Positions 16,261 through 25,728 are shown, numbered from the stretch's first letter. The stretch: DNA of 64,000 nt from Caldilineae bacterium (GCA_020634625.1 JACKBJ010000016.1:18556-82555), one strand, 5' to 3'. Numbers and translations: made by a program. The notes: a model not told the origin generated them from the sequence alone.

Positions 16261-17523
16261 CTACCCCCCTACTGCCCTACTCATCTGTGTGATCTCGGCC
16301 CACCGCGGGTGATCTGACACCCGGAGGAGGCTAGTAGCCCCAGTAGCCCTGGTCTGCATGTCGAGTGCGGCCTGGGCGTCGTCACGAATCCGGCGAGCTC
16401 GGTCAGTGCCAACGCCGAACTCCTGGCGAATGCTCGTCGCGCTGGCAGCCTGCCCCGGCTCGTCACCGCTGGCCATGGCCCAAACGATGGCCTCGTGGTC
16501 GTCGGAGCGCTGCTGAGGGCCGGCGGGCACACCCTCCTCGATCCGGGCAGGAGCGGCAGGAATCCCGTGGTGAGCCTCAGGCACCCGGCTCCAAGCCCGG
16601 TCGCCCTCCGGAGCCCATGCCACCTGGCACCGCGCCTCGACCCCGGCCAGGCTCACCAGAACGTCGCCCTGCCCCATCAGCGTCGAGACAGCGCTCGAGC
16701 CGGCCCAGTACCCCGCGGCGCCGTCCTGCATCCGCCCAAGGACCCGAGCGCCCAGCTGATCTGTGAGCCGGCGATCGAGCACATCGCTCCGGACGTACTG
16801 GGTCGCCACCACAACGTGGCAGCCGGCCTTCCTCCCACGCGTCGCGATCTGCAGGATTGCATCGCGCCCGCCGACCCCGATCGTCTGCACCTCGTCGATA
16901 GCGACGACGATGTGTCGATCGAACCCGCCGGCCGCCAGACGCAGCTCCATCTCGGTCACGACTGCCGCCAGCGCAGCATCGGCCTGGCCGGCATCGGTTA
17001 CCACGGCGTGTCGAAGCGCCGCAGCCTGCTCGAACGGCCGCCAGGTGTCCGCGTCCGTGTCGGTCAGCACGAGCTCGACTTCGTCGGGCGCCTGTGCCAG
17101 CCCCCAGACCAGCGCCCGCAGCGCGACCGACTTGCCGCTCCCGGTCTGCCCGGCAACCAGTGCGTGTGCCGTCGCCGGCTGCCCGAGGTCGACCGTCACC
17201 CGACGCCCCGTGGGCTCGACCCCGATCTGGACCGCAAGGCCGTCGGCGCGCATCTTCCCGAGAGCGACCGATCGCCTATCGTCCCGCGGCACCTCGATCG
17301 CGATCCAGCGGCCGACCTGGTGGATGCGGACGGGCCCGCAGTTGAGCGCGGCCTGCAGAGCGGGCGCCATCCCCAGCACCTTGGCCATCGCGTGAGGTGG
17401 AGGCTCGGCTGCGACCGTCCAGACCTGCGGCCCCTCGATCGGTTCGCCGAGGCGGAGTGGCACGATCGCCACGGCACGGAGAGCGGCGTCAACGGCGTAG
17501 GGCATCGCCCTTCGATCGATCAT
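16261..17523 (-). CDS. FtsK/TraB-like DNA translocase
   Basis: Start taken at ATG 17523, which overlaps the upstream stop (ATGA); the frame is open further but that reading overlaps the previous gene. The 420-residue protein has an FtsK/SpoIIIE motor: Walker A GQTGSGKS near residue 131 and Walker B HIVVAIDEVQTI near 216, followed by a TRGRKAG..VVATQY segment typical of the family. A C-terminal winged-helix-like part (about 350-410) could bind DNA. No membrane helices, so it relies on the two downstream membrane proteins. Likely moves double-stranded DNA during transfer of an integrative element. Confidence 0.75.
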   Translation of the reverse strand: MIDRRAMPYAVDAALRAVAIVPLRLGEPIEGPQVWTVAAEPPPHAMAKVLGMAPALQAALNCGPVRIHQVGRWIAIEVPRDDRRSVALGKMRADGLAVQIGVEPTGRRVTVDLGQPATAHALVAGQTGSGKSVALRALVWGLAQAPDEVELVLTDTDADTWRPFEQAAALRHAVVTDAGQADAALAAVVTEMELRLAAGGFDRHIVVAIDEVQTIGVGGRDAILQIATRGRKAGCHVVVATQYVRSDVLDRRLTDQLGARVLGRMQDGAAGYWAGSSAVSTLMGQGDVLVSLAGVEARCQVAWAPEGDRAWSRVPEAHHGIPAAPARIEEGVPAGPQQRSDDHEAIVWAMASGDEPGQAASATSIRQEFGVGTDRARRIRDDAQAALDMQTRATGATSLLRVSDHPRWAEITQMSRAVGG

Positions 17524-17744
17524 GACCCCTCCGTCGCATCCAGCGGCGCCACCGGCCAGACGAAGCCGCACTGCTTGCAGACGGCGCTCAGGTGCTCCCG
17601 CGGCTCGTCGTAGGGCACTGGAGTAGTACGGTCGAACTGGGGGTCGTCCGTGGCGGGGATCCACGTGAGGTTGAAGGCTGGGCAGCCGCACTTCACGCAG
17701 GGCGTGTCGAGCGACGGCAGCGGCGGCGACGTAGAAGAAGACAT
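17520..17744 (-). CDS. Small zinc-ribbon protein
   Basis: Start at ATG 17744 with GGAGGG six bases upstream, giving 74 residues (a longer open frame has no ribosome site). Two Cys pairs, CVKCGC (about 15-20) and CKQCG (about 55-59), form a likely treble/zinc-ribbon with ~35 residues between. Such mini zinc proteins are common beside TraB-like genes. Its stop overlaps the ATPase start. Function unknown. Confidence 0.6.
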   Translation of the reverse strand: MSSSTSPPLPSLDTPCVKCGCPAFNLTWIPATDDPQFDRTTPVPYDEPREHLSAVCKQCGFVWPVAPLDATEGS

Positions 17745-17801
17745 GCCGGTTCCCTCCGAATCTGATGTTGTAGAATTGGGCTGCCGGATTCCCTCCGGCA
17801 C

Positions 17802-17834
17802 GGCCCGGTCGGTGTTGTCCGCACCGACCGGGCC
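17802..17834. other. Perfect 13-bp hairpin between operon genes
   Basis: GGCCCGGTCGGTG, a 7-base loop, and CACCGACCGGGCC. There is no T run on either strand. It sits between the 17851 and 17744 genes of the leftward operon and could stabilise or attenuate the message there. A second, smaller palindrome (TGCCGG/CCGGCA) lies next to it at about 17782-17800. Confidence 0.75.
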
Positions 17835-17850
17835 ACCTACCCCCTCACGA

Positions 17851-18099
17851 CTATGCCGAACTCGCCCTGGCCTCGATGAGGCTGGGGCGTGCTTCGCGTG
17901 CAACGCGCTCGATGGCTTCGGGCTCGCAGCCCATCCCGCGCAGCGCATCCGCCAGGGCCTCTCGCTCGGCGTCGAGCCGCTTGGCCTCGGTGGCCAGGCG
18001 CTGGATCGCGCAGGTCGGGTGGGAGAGTTCGCAGCCCGACCAGTGAGTGTCGACGCCGGGGAACGTCCAGGCCTTCAGGATCTCATCGACGGTCGGCAT
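17851..18099 (-). CDS. Small helical protein of mobile operon
   Basis: ATG 18099 lies six bases after AGGAGG, which favours it over an ATG at 18105 and longer readings. The 82-residue product has WTFPGVDTHW near residue 12, two cysteines (~25 and ~31), then a long helix (about 35-75) with coiled-coil character. Unknown family. It overlaps the end of the upstream ribbon-helix-helix-like gene by 17 bp. Confidence 0.5.
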   Translation of the reverse strand: MPTVDEILKAWTFPGVDTHWSGCELSHPTCAIQRLATEAKRLDAEREALADALRGMGCEPEAIERVAREARPSLIEARASSA

Positions 18100-18241
18100 G
18101 CTCATCCTCCTGGTCGATGCCCTCGGCGCGCCCGGTCGCTCGCAGCGCGTATTCGATCGCTTGTGCACGGGAGCGCAGGCCGTGCCTCTTCGCGAGAGCC
18201 TGTGCGATGGCGACGGCAACAGCCGAGAGGCTGACGCTCAT
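18083..18241 (-). CDS. Ribbon-helix-helix-like small regulator
   Basis: Start taken at ATG 18241 (52 residues); an ATG at 18286 lies close to the predicted transcription start. The opening MSVSLSAVAVAIAQALAKR strand-helix and the SRAQAIEYALRAT helix fit the Arc/MetJ ribbon-helix-helix fold. As first gene of the leftward operon, next to repeats upstream of its promoter, it may repress its own operon. Confidence 0.5.
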   Translation of the reverse strand: MSVSLSAVAVAIAQALAKRHGLRSRAQAIEYALRATGRAEGIDQEDEHADRR

Positions 18242-18293
18242 GCGCCGGTCGCGTGGCTCTGGTGAGGTACTGCACCGGTCTCGCATGGGCGCC

Positions 18294-18323
18294 AGTCTAC
18301 ATGAACTGGGCTGCCGGCGTCAA
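18294..18323 (-). promoter_or_regulatory. Promoter of the FtsK-like mobile operon
   Basis: On the minus strand TTGACG (18323-18318), an 18-base spacer and TAGACT (18299-18294). It points leftward to the gene starting at 18241. CCGGCAGCCCA in the spacer recurs upstream of the 17744 gene. Confidence 0.5.
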
Positions 18324-18330
18324 CTGGAGC

Positions 18331-18359
18331 TGACCCCCGTGACCCCCGGACTGACCCCC
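18331..18359 (+). repeat. Three TGACCCCC repeats upstream of operon promoter
   Basis: TGACCCCC occurs at 18331, 18340 and 18352, just outside the -35 element. The spacings of 9 and 12 bases are not uniform, but the triplet reads like binding sites for a regulator or initiator. Confidence 0.5.
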
Positions 18360-18434
18360 AAATGTTGAAACCAAGTGAAACGCTATGCTGCAAGCGATCT
18401 GCCGAAACGCCTGTCATACCGGCATTCTGTTACT

Positions 18435-19184
18435 CTATGTTGCACCCTGGAACAACGGGGAGCCATAGCGCTTCCAATACAGGCAGTAGTGGTAGTCGAC
18501 CCGCGTCCCCGCGTGCTCGGCCAGCAGCCGCTCGGCCGCGTCGCCGAACTCGAGGCGCACCACCGCCTCCAGATCCTCGCGGCGCTCGAAGCGCCACTCG
18601 CTGGGCACCACCACCCGATCGAAGCCCTGGGCCTGCCAGAAGGCCTCGACCTCGGCCTGGGTCAGCTGGTAGCTGGCGTAGGCCAGGTACAGCCAGCGGG
18701 CGAAGCTGCCCTGCGAGAGGTGGTTGTCGATGATGAAGGCCGTGCCGCCCGGACGCATCACGCGCGCGAGCTCGCGCAGGCCGGGCAGGCAACGCTCGGT
18801 GCCGAAGAAGTAGGCGAAGCGGCAGTGGCAGACGTCGATGCTCCGGTCGGGCAGGGGGATGGCCTCGGCCGAGCCGGCCAGCAGGCTCACGTTCTCCAGG
18901 TCGCGCTCGGCGATCCGCCGCGCGATCCGCAGCCGCGAGGGGCCATGCGGCTCGACCGCGATCACGTGGCCGGCCGAGGCCGCGAAGCGCGGCAGGTGGT
19001 AACCCGTGCCGGCGCCCAGGTCGAGCACGGTCCGGCCCTGCCAGCCGCTGATGCGGCTCATGGCCTTCCAGAGCCAGCCCTCCGGGTCGGCCGCCTGGTT
19101 CTCGAGCTCGTAGCGCTCGGGATCGGTCTGGATGTTGGGCGAGGGGTGGACGCCGGGCAGGACGTCGAGGTCGAGCGGGTCCAT
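18435..19184 (-). CDS. Class I SAM-dependent methyltransferase
   Basis: The 249-residue protein has the Rossmann-type methyltransferase fold: motif I VLDLGAGTGYH (about 52-62), an acidic end of strand 2 (VIAVEPHG) and motif IV-like DVCHCRFAYFF. It is of the Methyltransf_11/UbiE type; the substrate cannot be told. A TACAAT box (19197-19192 on the minus strand) sits 7 bases before the ATG, with no ribosome site, so the mRNA is probably leaderless. It is the first normal-looking chromosomal gene after the mobile region. Confidence 0.82.
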   Translation of the reverse strand: MDPLDLDVLPGVHPSPNIQTDPERYELENQAADPEGWLWKAMSRISGWQGRTVLDLGAGTGYHLPRFAASAGHVIAVEPHGPSRLRIARRIAERDLENVSLLAGSAEAIPLPDRSIDVCHCRFAYFFGTERCLPGLRELARVMRPGGTAFIIDNHLSQGSFARWLYLAYASYQLTQAEVEAFWQAQGFDRVVVPSEWRFERREDLEAVVRLEFGDAAERLLAEHAGTRVDYHYCLYWKRYGSPLFQGAT

Positions 19185-19191
19185 GATCGCG

Positions 19192-19197
19192 ATTGTA
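19192..19197 (-). promoter_or_regulatory. -10 box of a leaderless gene
   Basis: TACAAT on the minus strand, seven bases before ATG 19184. No -35 of clear quality is seen. Confidence 0.5.
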
Positions 19198-19342
19198 GCA
19201 TCGGCGTCGCGCTCCAGACGGGCTCGGGCTCCGTTTGCTCGGCCGATCCCAAGACCGCTAGGCTTGGCGGCGTCGGATCCGACGACCTCGACCGAGGCCC
19301 GAGGCCAGCCCTCCCGTCTCCCCAGCGCCTGGAGCCGCCCGG

Positions 19343-20279
<937 letters not shown>

Positions 20280-20299
<20 letters not shown>

Positions 20300-21662
20300 G
20301 TTCGTACGCGGCCTGCGCGCCGCCGGCGTCCGCGTCTCGGTGGCCGAGGCCACCGAGGCCGCCGAGGCTGCCCGGGCCGTCGGCCTGGCCGACCGCGAGG
20401 CCTTTCGCCGCGCGCTCTCGGCCAGCACCGTCAAGGCGCGCGACGACCAGGCCGCCTTCGAAGCGCTCTTCCCGCTCTACTTCGGCTCGGGCGGGCCGCC
20501 CCTGCAGGATGCGCTGGAAGACCTCGAGCCGGAGGACCGGGATCGGGTTCGCGCCGCGCTCGAGGCCCTCTCGGGGCGGCTGCAGCGGCTGCTCGACTGG
20601 CTGACCTCGGGCCAGGGGCCCAGCCGCGAGGAGCTGGAGGCGATGGCCCGCCGGGCCGGCATGGACCGCACCCAGAACCCGCGACAGGCGCTCTGGATCA
20701 CGCGGCGCATGCTGCAGGAGCTGGGCTTCGGGCAGTTGGAGAAGCTGCTGGCCGAGCTGCGCGCGCGGCTCGAGGCGGCCGGCATGAGCGAGGCGGCCAT
20801 CGAGGGACTGATGGGCGTCGTCCGCGCCAACCGCGAGGCCCTGGCCGAGCAGATCGGACAGCAGGTGGGCCTGGATCTGGCCCGAAAGCGCGCCGAGGCC
20901 CAGGCCAGCCGCCTGACCGGCGACGGCGACCTGATGGACCGTGACCTGCAGGACCTGGGACCGCTGGAGGTCGAGCAGCTGCGGCTGGAGGTGAAGCGCC
21001 TGGTGGCGCGGCTGCGCAGCCGGGCCGCCCTGCGTCAGAAGCGGTCCAAGGCCGGCCGGGTGGACCCGCGCCGCACCCTGCGCGCCAACCTGCGCTACGG
21101 CGGCGTGCCGATCGAGATCCAGCACCGCCGGCACAAGCTCAAGCCCCGCCTGACCTTGATCTGCGATGTCTCGACCTCGATGCGGCCGGTGGCCGAGTTC
21201 ATGCTGCGGCTGATCTACGAGCTCTCGGACCAGGTGGCCCAGGCGCGCAGCTTCGCCTTCAACGCCGACCTGGAGGAGATCAGCCCGGCCATGGCCGGCC
21301 GCAAGGCCGCCGAGGCGGTGGCCGAGGTCCTCTATGCCATCCCGCCCGGGTACTACGCCACCGATCTGGGCACCAGCCTGGACACCTTCGAGCGCGACTT
21401 CCGCGAAGCGGTCGACCGGCGAACGACCGTCATCGTGCTGGGCGATGGCCGCAACAACCACAACGACCCGCGGGTCGATCTGCTGGCCGGCCTGCGCGGT
21501 CGCGCCCGGCGCCTGGTCTGGCTCAATCCGGAGGGCCCCGAGCGTTGGGGCACGGGCGACAGCGACATGCACCGCTACGCGCCGCACTGCGACGCCGTCT
21601 ATCCGGTCGGCAACCTGGCCCAGCTGGCCGTCGCGGTCGACCGCCTGCTGGCCGAGCGCTGA
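20280..21662 (+). CDS. VWA-domain (CoxE-like) protein
   Basis: GTG 20280 is chosen because GGGAGG lies six bases before it; GTG 20274 touches that site. The 460-residue protein has a helical N-terminal part (about 1-270) rich in Arg, Glu and Leu and a C-terminal VWA domain (about 285-455) with MIDAS motif DVSTS near residue 298 and a downstream DLGTSLD. It is the standard partner of the overlapping MoxR ATPase; such pairs mature or regulate metalloenzymes. Cytoplasmic: no signal or membrane helix. Confidence 0.85.
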
Positions 21663-21751
21663 CGCCGGGTCGGAATGTGGACAAGGCTGCGCGGCGCCAC
21701 TACCATCCTGGCCGTCCCGGCGCTCGCGCGCGAACTGAGGAGTGGCAGCAG

Positions 21752-22528
21752 ATGCCCATGAACGGCAAGCCGCGGGTCTGCATCCTGAAGGCCGACGGCA
21801 CCAACTGCGAGGTCGAGACGGCCCACGCCTTCGCCCTGGCCGGCGGCCAGCCCGAGATCCTGCCGATGAACCACCTGCGCGCCGGTGAGGCCCGCCTCGA
21901 TCGCTACGACGCCCTGGCGGTGCCCGGCGGCTTCTCCTACGGCGACGACGTGGTCAGCGGCAAGATCATGGCGGTCGAGCTGATGAGCTTCCTGGCCGAG
22001 GCCCTGGCCGACTTCGTGGCGGCCGGCAAGCCGATCCTCGGCATCTGCAACGGCTTCCAGGTGCTGGTGCGCACCGGCCTCCTGCCCTTCGGCAGCCTGG
22101 GCCAGATGCAGGCCACCCTGTCCCAGAACCAGAGCGGGCGCTACGAGTGCCGCTGGGTCGAGCTGCTGCGCGACTCCGAGGCGCCGATCCTCGACGGCTT
22201 GCCCGAGCGGCTCAGCCTGCCGGTGGCCAACGGCGAGGGACGCTTCTACGCCGATGCCGAGACCCTGGCTCGGATCGAGGACGCCGGCCTGGTCGCGCTG
22301 CGCTACCTGGACGCCGATGGCAGGCCCAGCCAGGATTACCCGGCCAACCCCAACGGATCGCTCAACGCCATCGCCGGCCTCTGCGATCCCAGCGGCCGCA
22401 TCCTGGGCCTGATGCCGCACCCCGAGCGCTTCGTGACGCCCCAACAGCATCCCGACTGGCGCGATCGACCGGCGGATTCCCCGCCCGAGGGCCTGGCCTT
22501 CTTCGAGCGGGTGCTGGCCCTGGCCTAG
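21752..22528 (+). CDS. purQ: Phosphoribosylformylglycinamidine synthase subunit PurQ
   Basis: This 258-residue class I glutamine amidotransferase releases ammonia from glutamine for the FGAM synthase PurL in purine synthesis. The nucleophile Cys lies in GICNGFQVL (~93) and the His/Glu pair in MPHPERF near residue 222. PGGFSYGDD is characteristic of PurQ. GAGGAG lies ~10 bases before ATG 21752; an ATG two codons later is possible. purL and purS are not adjacent; purE/purK are 35 kb away in this window. Confidence 0.93.
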   Translation: MPMNGKPRVCILKADGTNCEVETAHAFALAGGQPEILPMNHLRAGEARLDRYDALAVPGGFSYGDDVVSGKIMAVELMSFLAEALADFVAAGKPILGICNGFQVLVRTGLLPFGSLGQMQATLSQNQSGRYECRWVELLRDSEAPILDGLPERLSLPVANGEGRFYADAETLARIEDAGLVALRYLDADGRPSQDYPANPNGSLNAIAGLCDPSGRILGLMPHPERFVTPQQHPDWRDRPADSPPEGLAFFERVLALA

Positions 22529-22582
22529 GCCAGGGCATCCAGCGCTGCCGCCGCCCGAACCCGCCCGTCGCCGCGCCGGCGA

Positions 22583-22999
22583 TCAGCGCGCCAGGGTCGC
22601 CACGCTGCAGCGCAGCTCGATCTCGGTGCCCTCGCCCCGGATCGGGACCACGAAGCCGCGCGCCGCGTCGAAGCCGGCCGAGCGGTAGATGCGCACGTGT
22701 CCGCGCGCGTGGTCGTCCGGGCTCAGCCAGTCCTGCTCGGCGGCATGCACCTCGATGTCGAGGTACTTGGTCTCGGCGTCGACCTCGACGTCGAAGGTCA
22801 CGCCGATCGGCACCGTGCCGCCTTCGCCGACGTGGAACGGGCGCTCGCTCTGCCAGCGCTCGAGCCCGGCGACCTTCATGCTGAGCAGGTACTCGGCCTT
22901 GCCGAAGCGCTCGGGGTTGGCGGTGGCTTGCAGCGCATCGATGGCGATGGTCAGGCGGACGTCGCCTGCGATGGGGGTCGACTCGATCGGGCTGGTCAC
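22583..22999 (-). CDS. Conserved beta-rich protein, unknown function
   Basis: Start at GTG 22999, with GGAGG 8 bases upstream, gives 138 residues. The product reads as alternating beta strands (LTIAIDAL, GVTFDVEV, EIELRCSVA) with acidic loops, like a small sandwich domain. No signal peptide, no membrane helix and no known motif. It runs away from purQ (convergent) and lies 41 bp downstream of the B12-type regulator gene on the same strand, so it may be in its operon. Confidence 0.55.
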   Translation of the reverse strand: MTSPIESTPIAGDVRLTIAIDALQATANPERFGKAEYLLSMKVAGLERWQSERPFHVGEGGTVPIGVTFDVEVDAETKYLDIEVHAAEQDWLSPDDHARGHVRIYRSAGFDAARGFVVPIRGEGTEIELRCSVATLAR

Positions 23000-23040
23000 G
23001 ATGAGGCCTCCGGGCTGGGGATGGGGCGCGGTCGTCCGGT

Positions 23041-24045
23041 TCAGTCGCTGCGTCTGCCGGTGCTTTCGCCGAGGATCTCGAGCAGGCGCGCGACGCCCGA
23101 TTCCAGGGAGCTGCCCAGGTAGTGACCGGGCATCGACTCGAGCAAGGCCGGCTCCGCGGTGAAGCCGCGGCCGGCGAAGCATACCGGAGGCCGCCCGCGT
23201 TCGGCCAGTTCGGGCAGATGCTCCGGCCAGGCCTGCAGCGCCCGCGCCGATTCCGGGAGCATGGCGACCAGGACGACCGCCGCCGGTCGCGCCGCGCGCA
23301 CGAAGCTGGCCAGGTCGGGCAATGGCACCGCGGGACCGAGGTAGCTCACCGGCCAGCCCTGGCGGCGCAGCAGGACGCCGAGCATCAAGAGGCTGACCTC
23401 GTGCCAGTCGTCCGGCGCGCAGGCGAGCACGGTGGGCGGCACCGGGCGGGGGCTCGGCCCGCTGTCGAGCCAGGCGAGGAGCCGTTGGCGCACGAAGTGC
23501 GAGGCCAGGTGCTCGGTCGCGACCGAGACCTCGCCATCGATCCAGCCCTGACCGATGGTGACGAGGCTGGGCCGGATCAGATCGAGGATCAAGGCCTCCA
23601 GCGGGTAGATCGCCAGCACCTCGGCCAGAATTCGGTCCGCGCCCGCCAGATCGTGATCGAGCAGGGCCTGCGCGAAGCGCGCCTGGAGGACCTCGATGGC
23701 CGCGCCGGCCGGCGTCGGCGCGGTGTCGCCGGAGCGGGCTGGCGCCAGGGGCGTCGGCGGCGGGCTCGCCTCGCCGCGGTCCTCGAGGTGCTGCAGGGCG
23801 CGGATGGCCTGGCCGGTCTGCATGCCCTCGTCGATGCGGGCCTTGACCCAGCGCAGGCGCTCCACCTCGCGCTCGGAGTAGATTCGGTGGCCACCCCGGG
23901 TCCGGTCCGAGCTGGGGAAGTCGTAACGGCGCTCCCAGACGCGCAGCGTGGCCACGGGAACGCCGGTCATGCGCGAGACCACGCCGATGTTGTACAGCGC
24001 CGCGTCGTCGCTCGATCTCAGATGTCCGCTGTCGATGCTGAGCAT
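23041..24045 (-). CDS. CarH/LitR-type MerR regulator with B12-binding domain
   Basis: This 334-residue protein has an N-terminal MerR winged helix (about 15-85, IGVVSRMTGVPVATLRVWERR) with a Gly/Pro linker to a methionine-synthase-like four-helix cap and a cobalamin-binding Rossmann domain (about 210-325). The cap carries an exact W-x9-EH motif (WIDGEVSVATEH, about residues 165-176), the hallmark of light-sensing CarH. In the B12 loop the ligand His is kept (DDWHEVS), though the usual Gly three residues later is Ser; SxL is present. In CarH, adenosylcobalamin-bound tetramers repress in the dark and fall apart in light. Divergent from the epimerase gene. Confidence 0.85.
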   Translation of the reverse strand: MLSIDSGHLRSSDDAALYNIGVVSRMTGVPVATLRVWERRYDFPSSDRTRGGHRIYSEREVERLRWVKARIDEGMQTGQAIRALQHLEDRGEASPPPTPLAPARSGDTAPTPAGAAIEVLQARFAQALLDHDLAGADRILAEVLAIYPLEALILDLIRPSLVTIGQGWIDGEVSVATEHLASHFVRQRLLAWLDSGPSPRPVPPTVLACAPDDWHEVSLLMLGVLLRRQGWPVSYLGPAVPLPDLASFVRAARPAAVVLVAMLPESARALQAWPEHLPELAERGRPPVCFAGRGFTAEPALLESMPGHYLGSSLESGVARLLEILGESTGRRSD

Positions 24046-24091
24046 GGTGGGCTCCTGCCTCCGCCGGCTTTCCCAGCGCGAGCGTGTATAG

Positions 24092-24204
24092 CTAACCTAG
24101 ACAGCGCAACCATAACCGTTGCCGGCCCGTGTGTCAAGGATGTGTATGGCTATGATGAACAGAAGCTTGACAAAAGCTGTTCATGGCGTTATCCTAACCT
24201 AGAC
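24092..24204. promoter_or_regulatory. Divergent promoters and operators of the B12 regulator region
   Basis: Leftward: TTGACA (24137-24132), 17-base spacer, TATGGT (24114-24109). Rightward: TTGACA (24167-24172), 17-base spacer, TATCCT (24190-24195). A palindrome TGAACAG-N14-CTGTTCA (24156-24183) covers the rightward -35. The 11-mer CTAACCTAGAC occurs at 24092-24102 and 24194-24204, at each predicted transcription start. The layout is that of an autoregulated divergent repressor site. Confidence 0.7.
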
Positions 24205-24256
24205 GGGTCGGGGCCGAACCCGAGCCGTCCCGCAAACCAGCCCAGAGGAGCCTACG

Positions 24257-25171
24257 ATGCGCGTCATCATCACCGGCGGAACCGGCCTCATCGGCCGCGC
24301 CCTTGCGTCGAGCCTGGCCCGCGATGGGCACGAGGTGATCGTGCTCAGCCGCGACCCGAGTCGGCACACCGACCTTCCGGCCGGTGTGCGCGCGGTGCGC
24401 TGGGACGCGCGCAGCGCGGCCGACTGGGGCGAGCTGGCCGATGGAGCGGGTGCCATCGTCAACCTGGCCGGCGACAACATCGCCGCCGGCCGATGGACGG
24501 CCGAGCGCAAGCGACGCATCCGGCAGAGCCGCATCGACGCGGGCCGGGCGGTGAGCGAGGCCATCGCGGCGGCTTCGAACAAGCCGGGCGTGCTGGTTCA
24601 GGCCTCGGCGGTCGGCTACTACGGCGGTCAGGCCAGCGGACCGCTGACCGAGGACGCTCCGTCGGGCGACGACTTCCTGGCCGGCGTCTGCCGCGACTGG
24701 GAGGCCTCGACCGCCGGCGTCGAGGCGATGGGCGTCCGGCGCGTGGTGACGCGCATCGGCGTGGTGCTCGATGGCCAGGGCGGCGCCCTGCCGCGGATGC
24801 TCCTGCCCTTCAAGCTCTTCGCCGGCGGGCCGGTGGGCAGCGGTGCCCAGCCCTTCCCCTGGATTCACCTGGACGACGTCGTCGGCGCCATGCGCTTCCT
24901 GATCGAAGACGCCTCGGCCAGCGGTGTCTACAACCTCAGCGGGCCGGAGCCTCACGACAACGCCAGCTTCAGCCGGGTCATCGGCCGGGTCATGCACCGA
25001 CCGGCCTTCATGCCGGCGCCCGGCTTCGCCATGCGCCTGGCCTTCGGCGAGATGGCCGACATCCTGCTCGAAGGCGCGCAGGCCGTACCGGCGCGACTCG
25101 AGCAGGCGGGCTATCGGTTCCAGCAGGCCACCGCCGAGGCGGCGCTGCGCGAGATCCTGAGCCAGGGCTGA
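24257..25171 (+). CDS. TIGR01777-family NAD(P)-binding epimerase (SDR39U1-like)
   Basis: The 304-residue extended SDR protein has the nucleotide-binding GGTGLIGRAL at residue 7 and AGDNIAAGRW near 75, typical of the YfcH/SDR39U1 family. The active-site Tyr-x3-Lys is not clearly kept (VGYYGGQ present), as usual in this family. A C-terminal DUF1731-like segment occupies ~255-302. The substrate is unknown. It sits under the divergent promoter next to the CarH/LitR-like gene and is followed 31 bp later by an SRPBCC gene; this trio recurs in light- or singlet-oxygen-responsive gene sets of other bacteria (family knowledge). Confidence 0.85.
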   Translation: MRVIITGGTGLIGRALASSLARDGHEVIVLSRDPSRHTDLPAGVRAVRWDARSAADWGELADGAGAIVNLAGDNIAAGRWTAERKRRIRQSRIDAGRAVSEAIAAASNKPGVLVQASAVGYYGGQASGPLTEDAPSGDDFLAGVCRDWEASTAGVEAMGVRRVVTRIGVVLDGQGGALPRMLLPFKLFAGGPVGSGAQPFPWIHLDDVVGAMRFLIEDASASGVYNLSGPEPHDNASFSRVIGRVMHRPAFMPAPGFAMRLAFGEMADILLEGAQAVPARLEQAGYRFQQATAEAALREILSQG

Positions 25172-25202
25172 TTCGGTCGGTCGAGATCACGGGGTACCCG
25201 GC

Positions 25203-25667
25203 ATGCGCTTCCAACACCGATTCGAGGTCGACGCAGCGCTCGAGGCGGTGCGGGACTTCCACGCCCGATCCGCCAGCATGGGCGCCATCACGCCGCCGCC
25301 GATCATCGCCCGCGTGCACGCCGCGCCCGAGCGATTGGGCGAAGGGGACGCCATGGACTTCACGCTATGGCTGGGCCCGCTGCCCATCCGCTGGCTGGCC
25401 CGCATCGAGGACGTCGGCCCGAGCGGCTTCAGCGATCGGCAGCTGCGTGGGCCCTTCGCGGCCTGGCTGCACCGCCATGAGTTCGAGGCCTTGGCGGAGG
25501 GTCGGACCGCGGTGCACGATCGGGTCGATGCGCGGCTGCGGCGACACCCGCTCTGGGGGCCGCTCGGCTTCGCCATGTGGCTCGGCATGCCCGGGCTCTT
25601 TGCCTGGCGCGCCTGGCGCACCCGCGCGCTGCTGCGCACGGGAAATCGGTCCCGCCGGCCGGGCTGA
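25203..25667 (+). CDS. SRPBCC-superfamily protein
   Basis: The 154-residue protein has the START-like order of a short strand (MRFQHRFEVDA), two helices and a curved sheet ending in a long helix. A hydrophobic C-terminal stretch (FAMWLGMPGLFAW, about 122-134) may touch the membrane. Such proteins bind hydrophobic ligands. It follows the TIGR01777 gene in the same direction and is likely co-transcribed. The ligand is unknown. Confidence 0.72.
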   Translation: MRFQHRFEVDAALEAVRDFHARSASMGAITPPPIIARVHAAPERLGEGDAMDFTLWLGPLPIRWLARIEDVGPSGFSDRQLRGPFAAWLHRHEFEALAEGRTAVHDRVDARLRRHPLWGPLGFAMWLGMPGLFAWRAWRTRALLRTGNRSRRPG

Positions 25668-25728
25668 ACAGATAAGCCGGACAAAAACCGTTCAATACCT
25701 TGACAAGCGGCCGGACCTCGACTATACT
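25665..25728 (+). promoter_or_regulatory. Near-consensus promoter with second TGAACAG site
   Basis: TTGACA (25700-25705), 17-base spacer, TATACT (25723-25728). Just upstream, TGAACAG (25665) and CCGTTCA (25688-25694) echo the palindrome at 24156-24183. It drives the DUF4397 gene at 25893, leaving a leader of ~160 bases. Confidence 0.72.
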
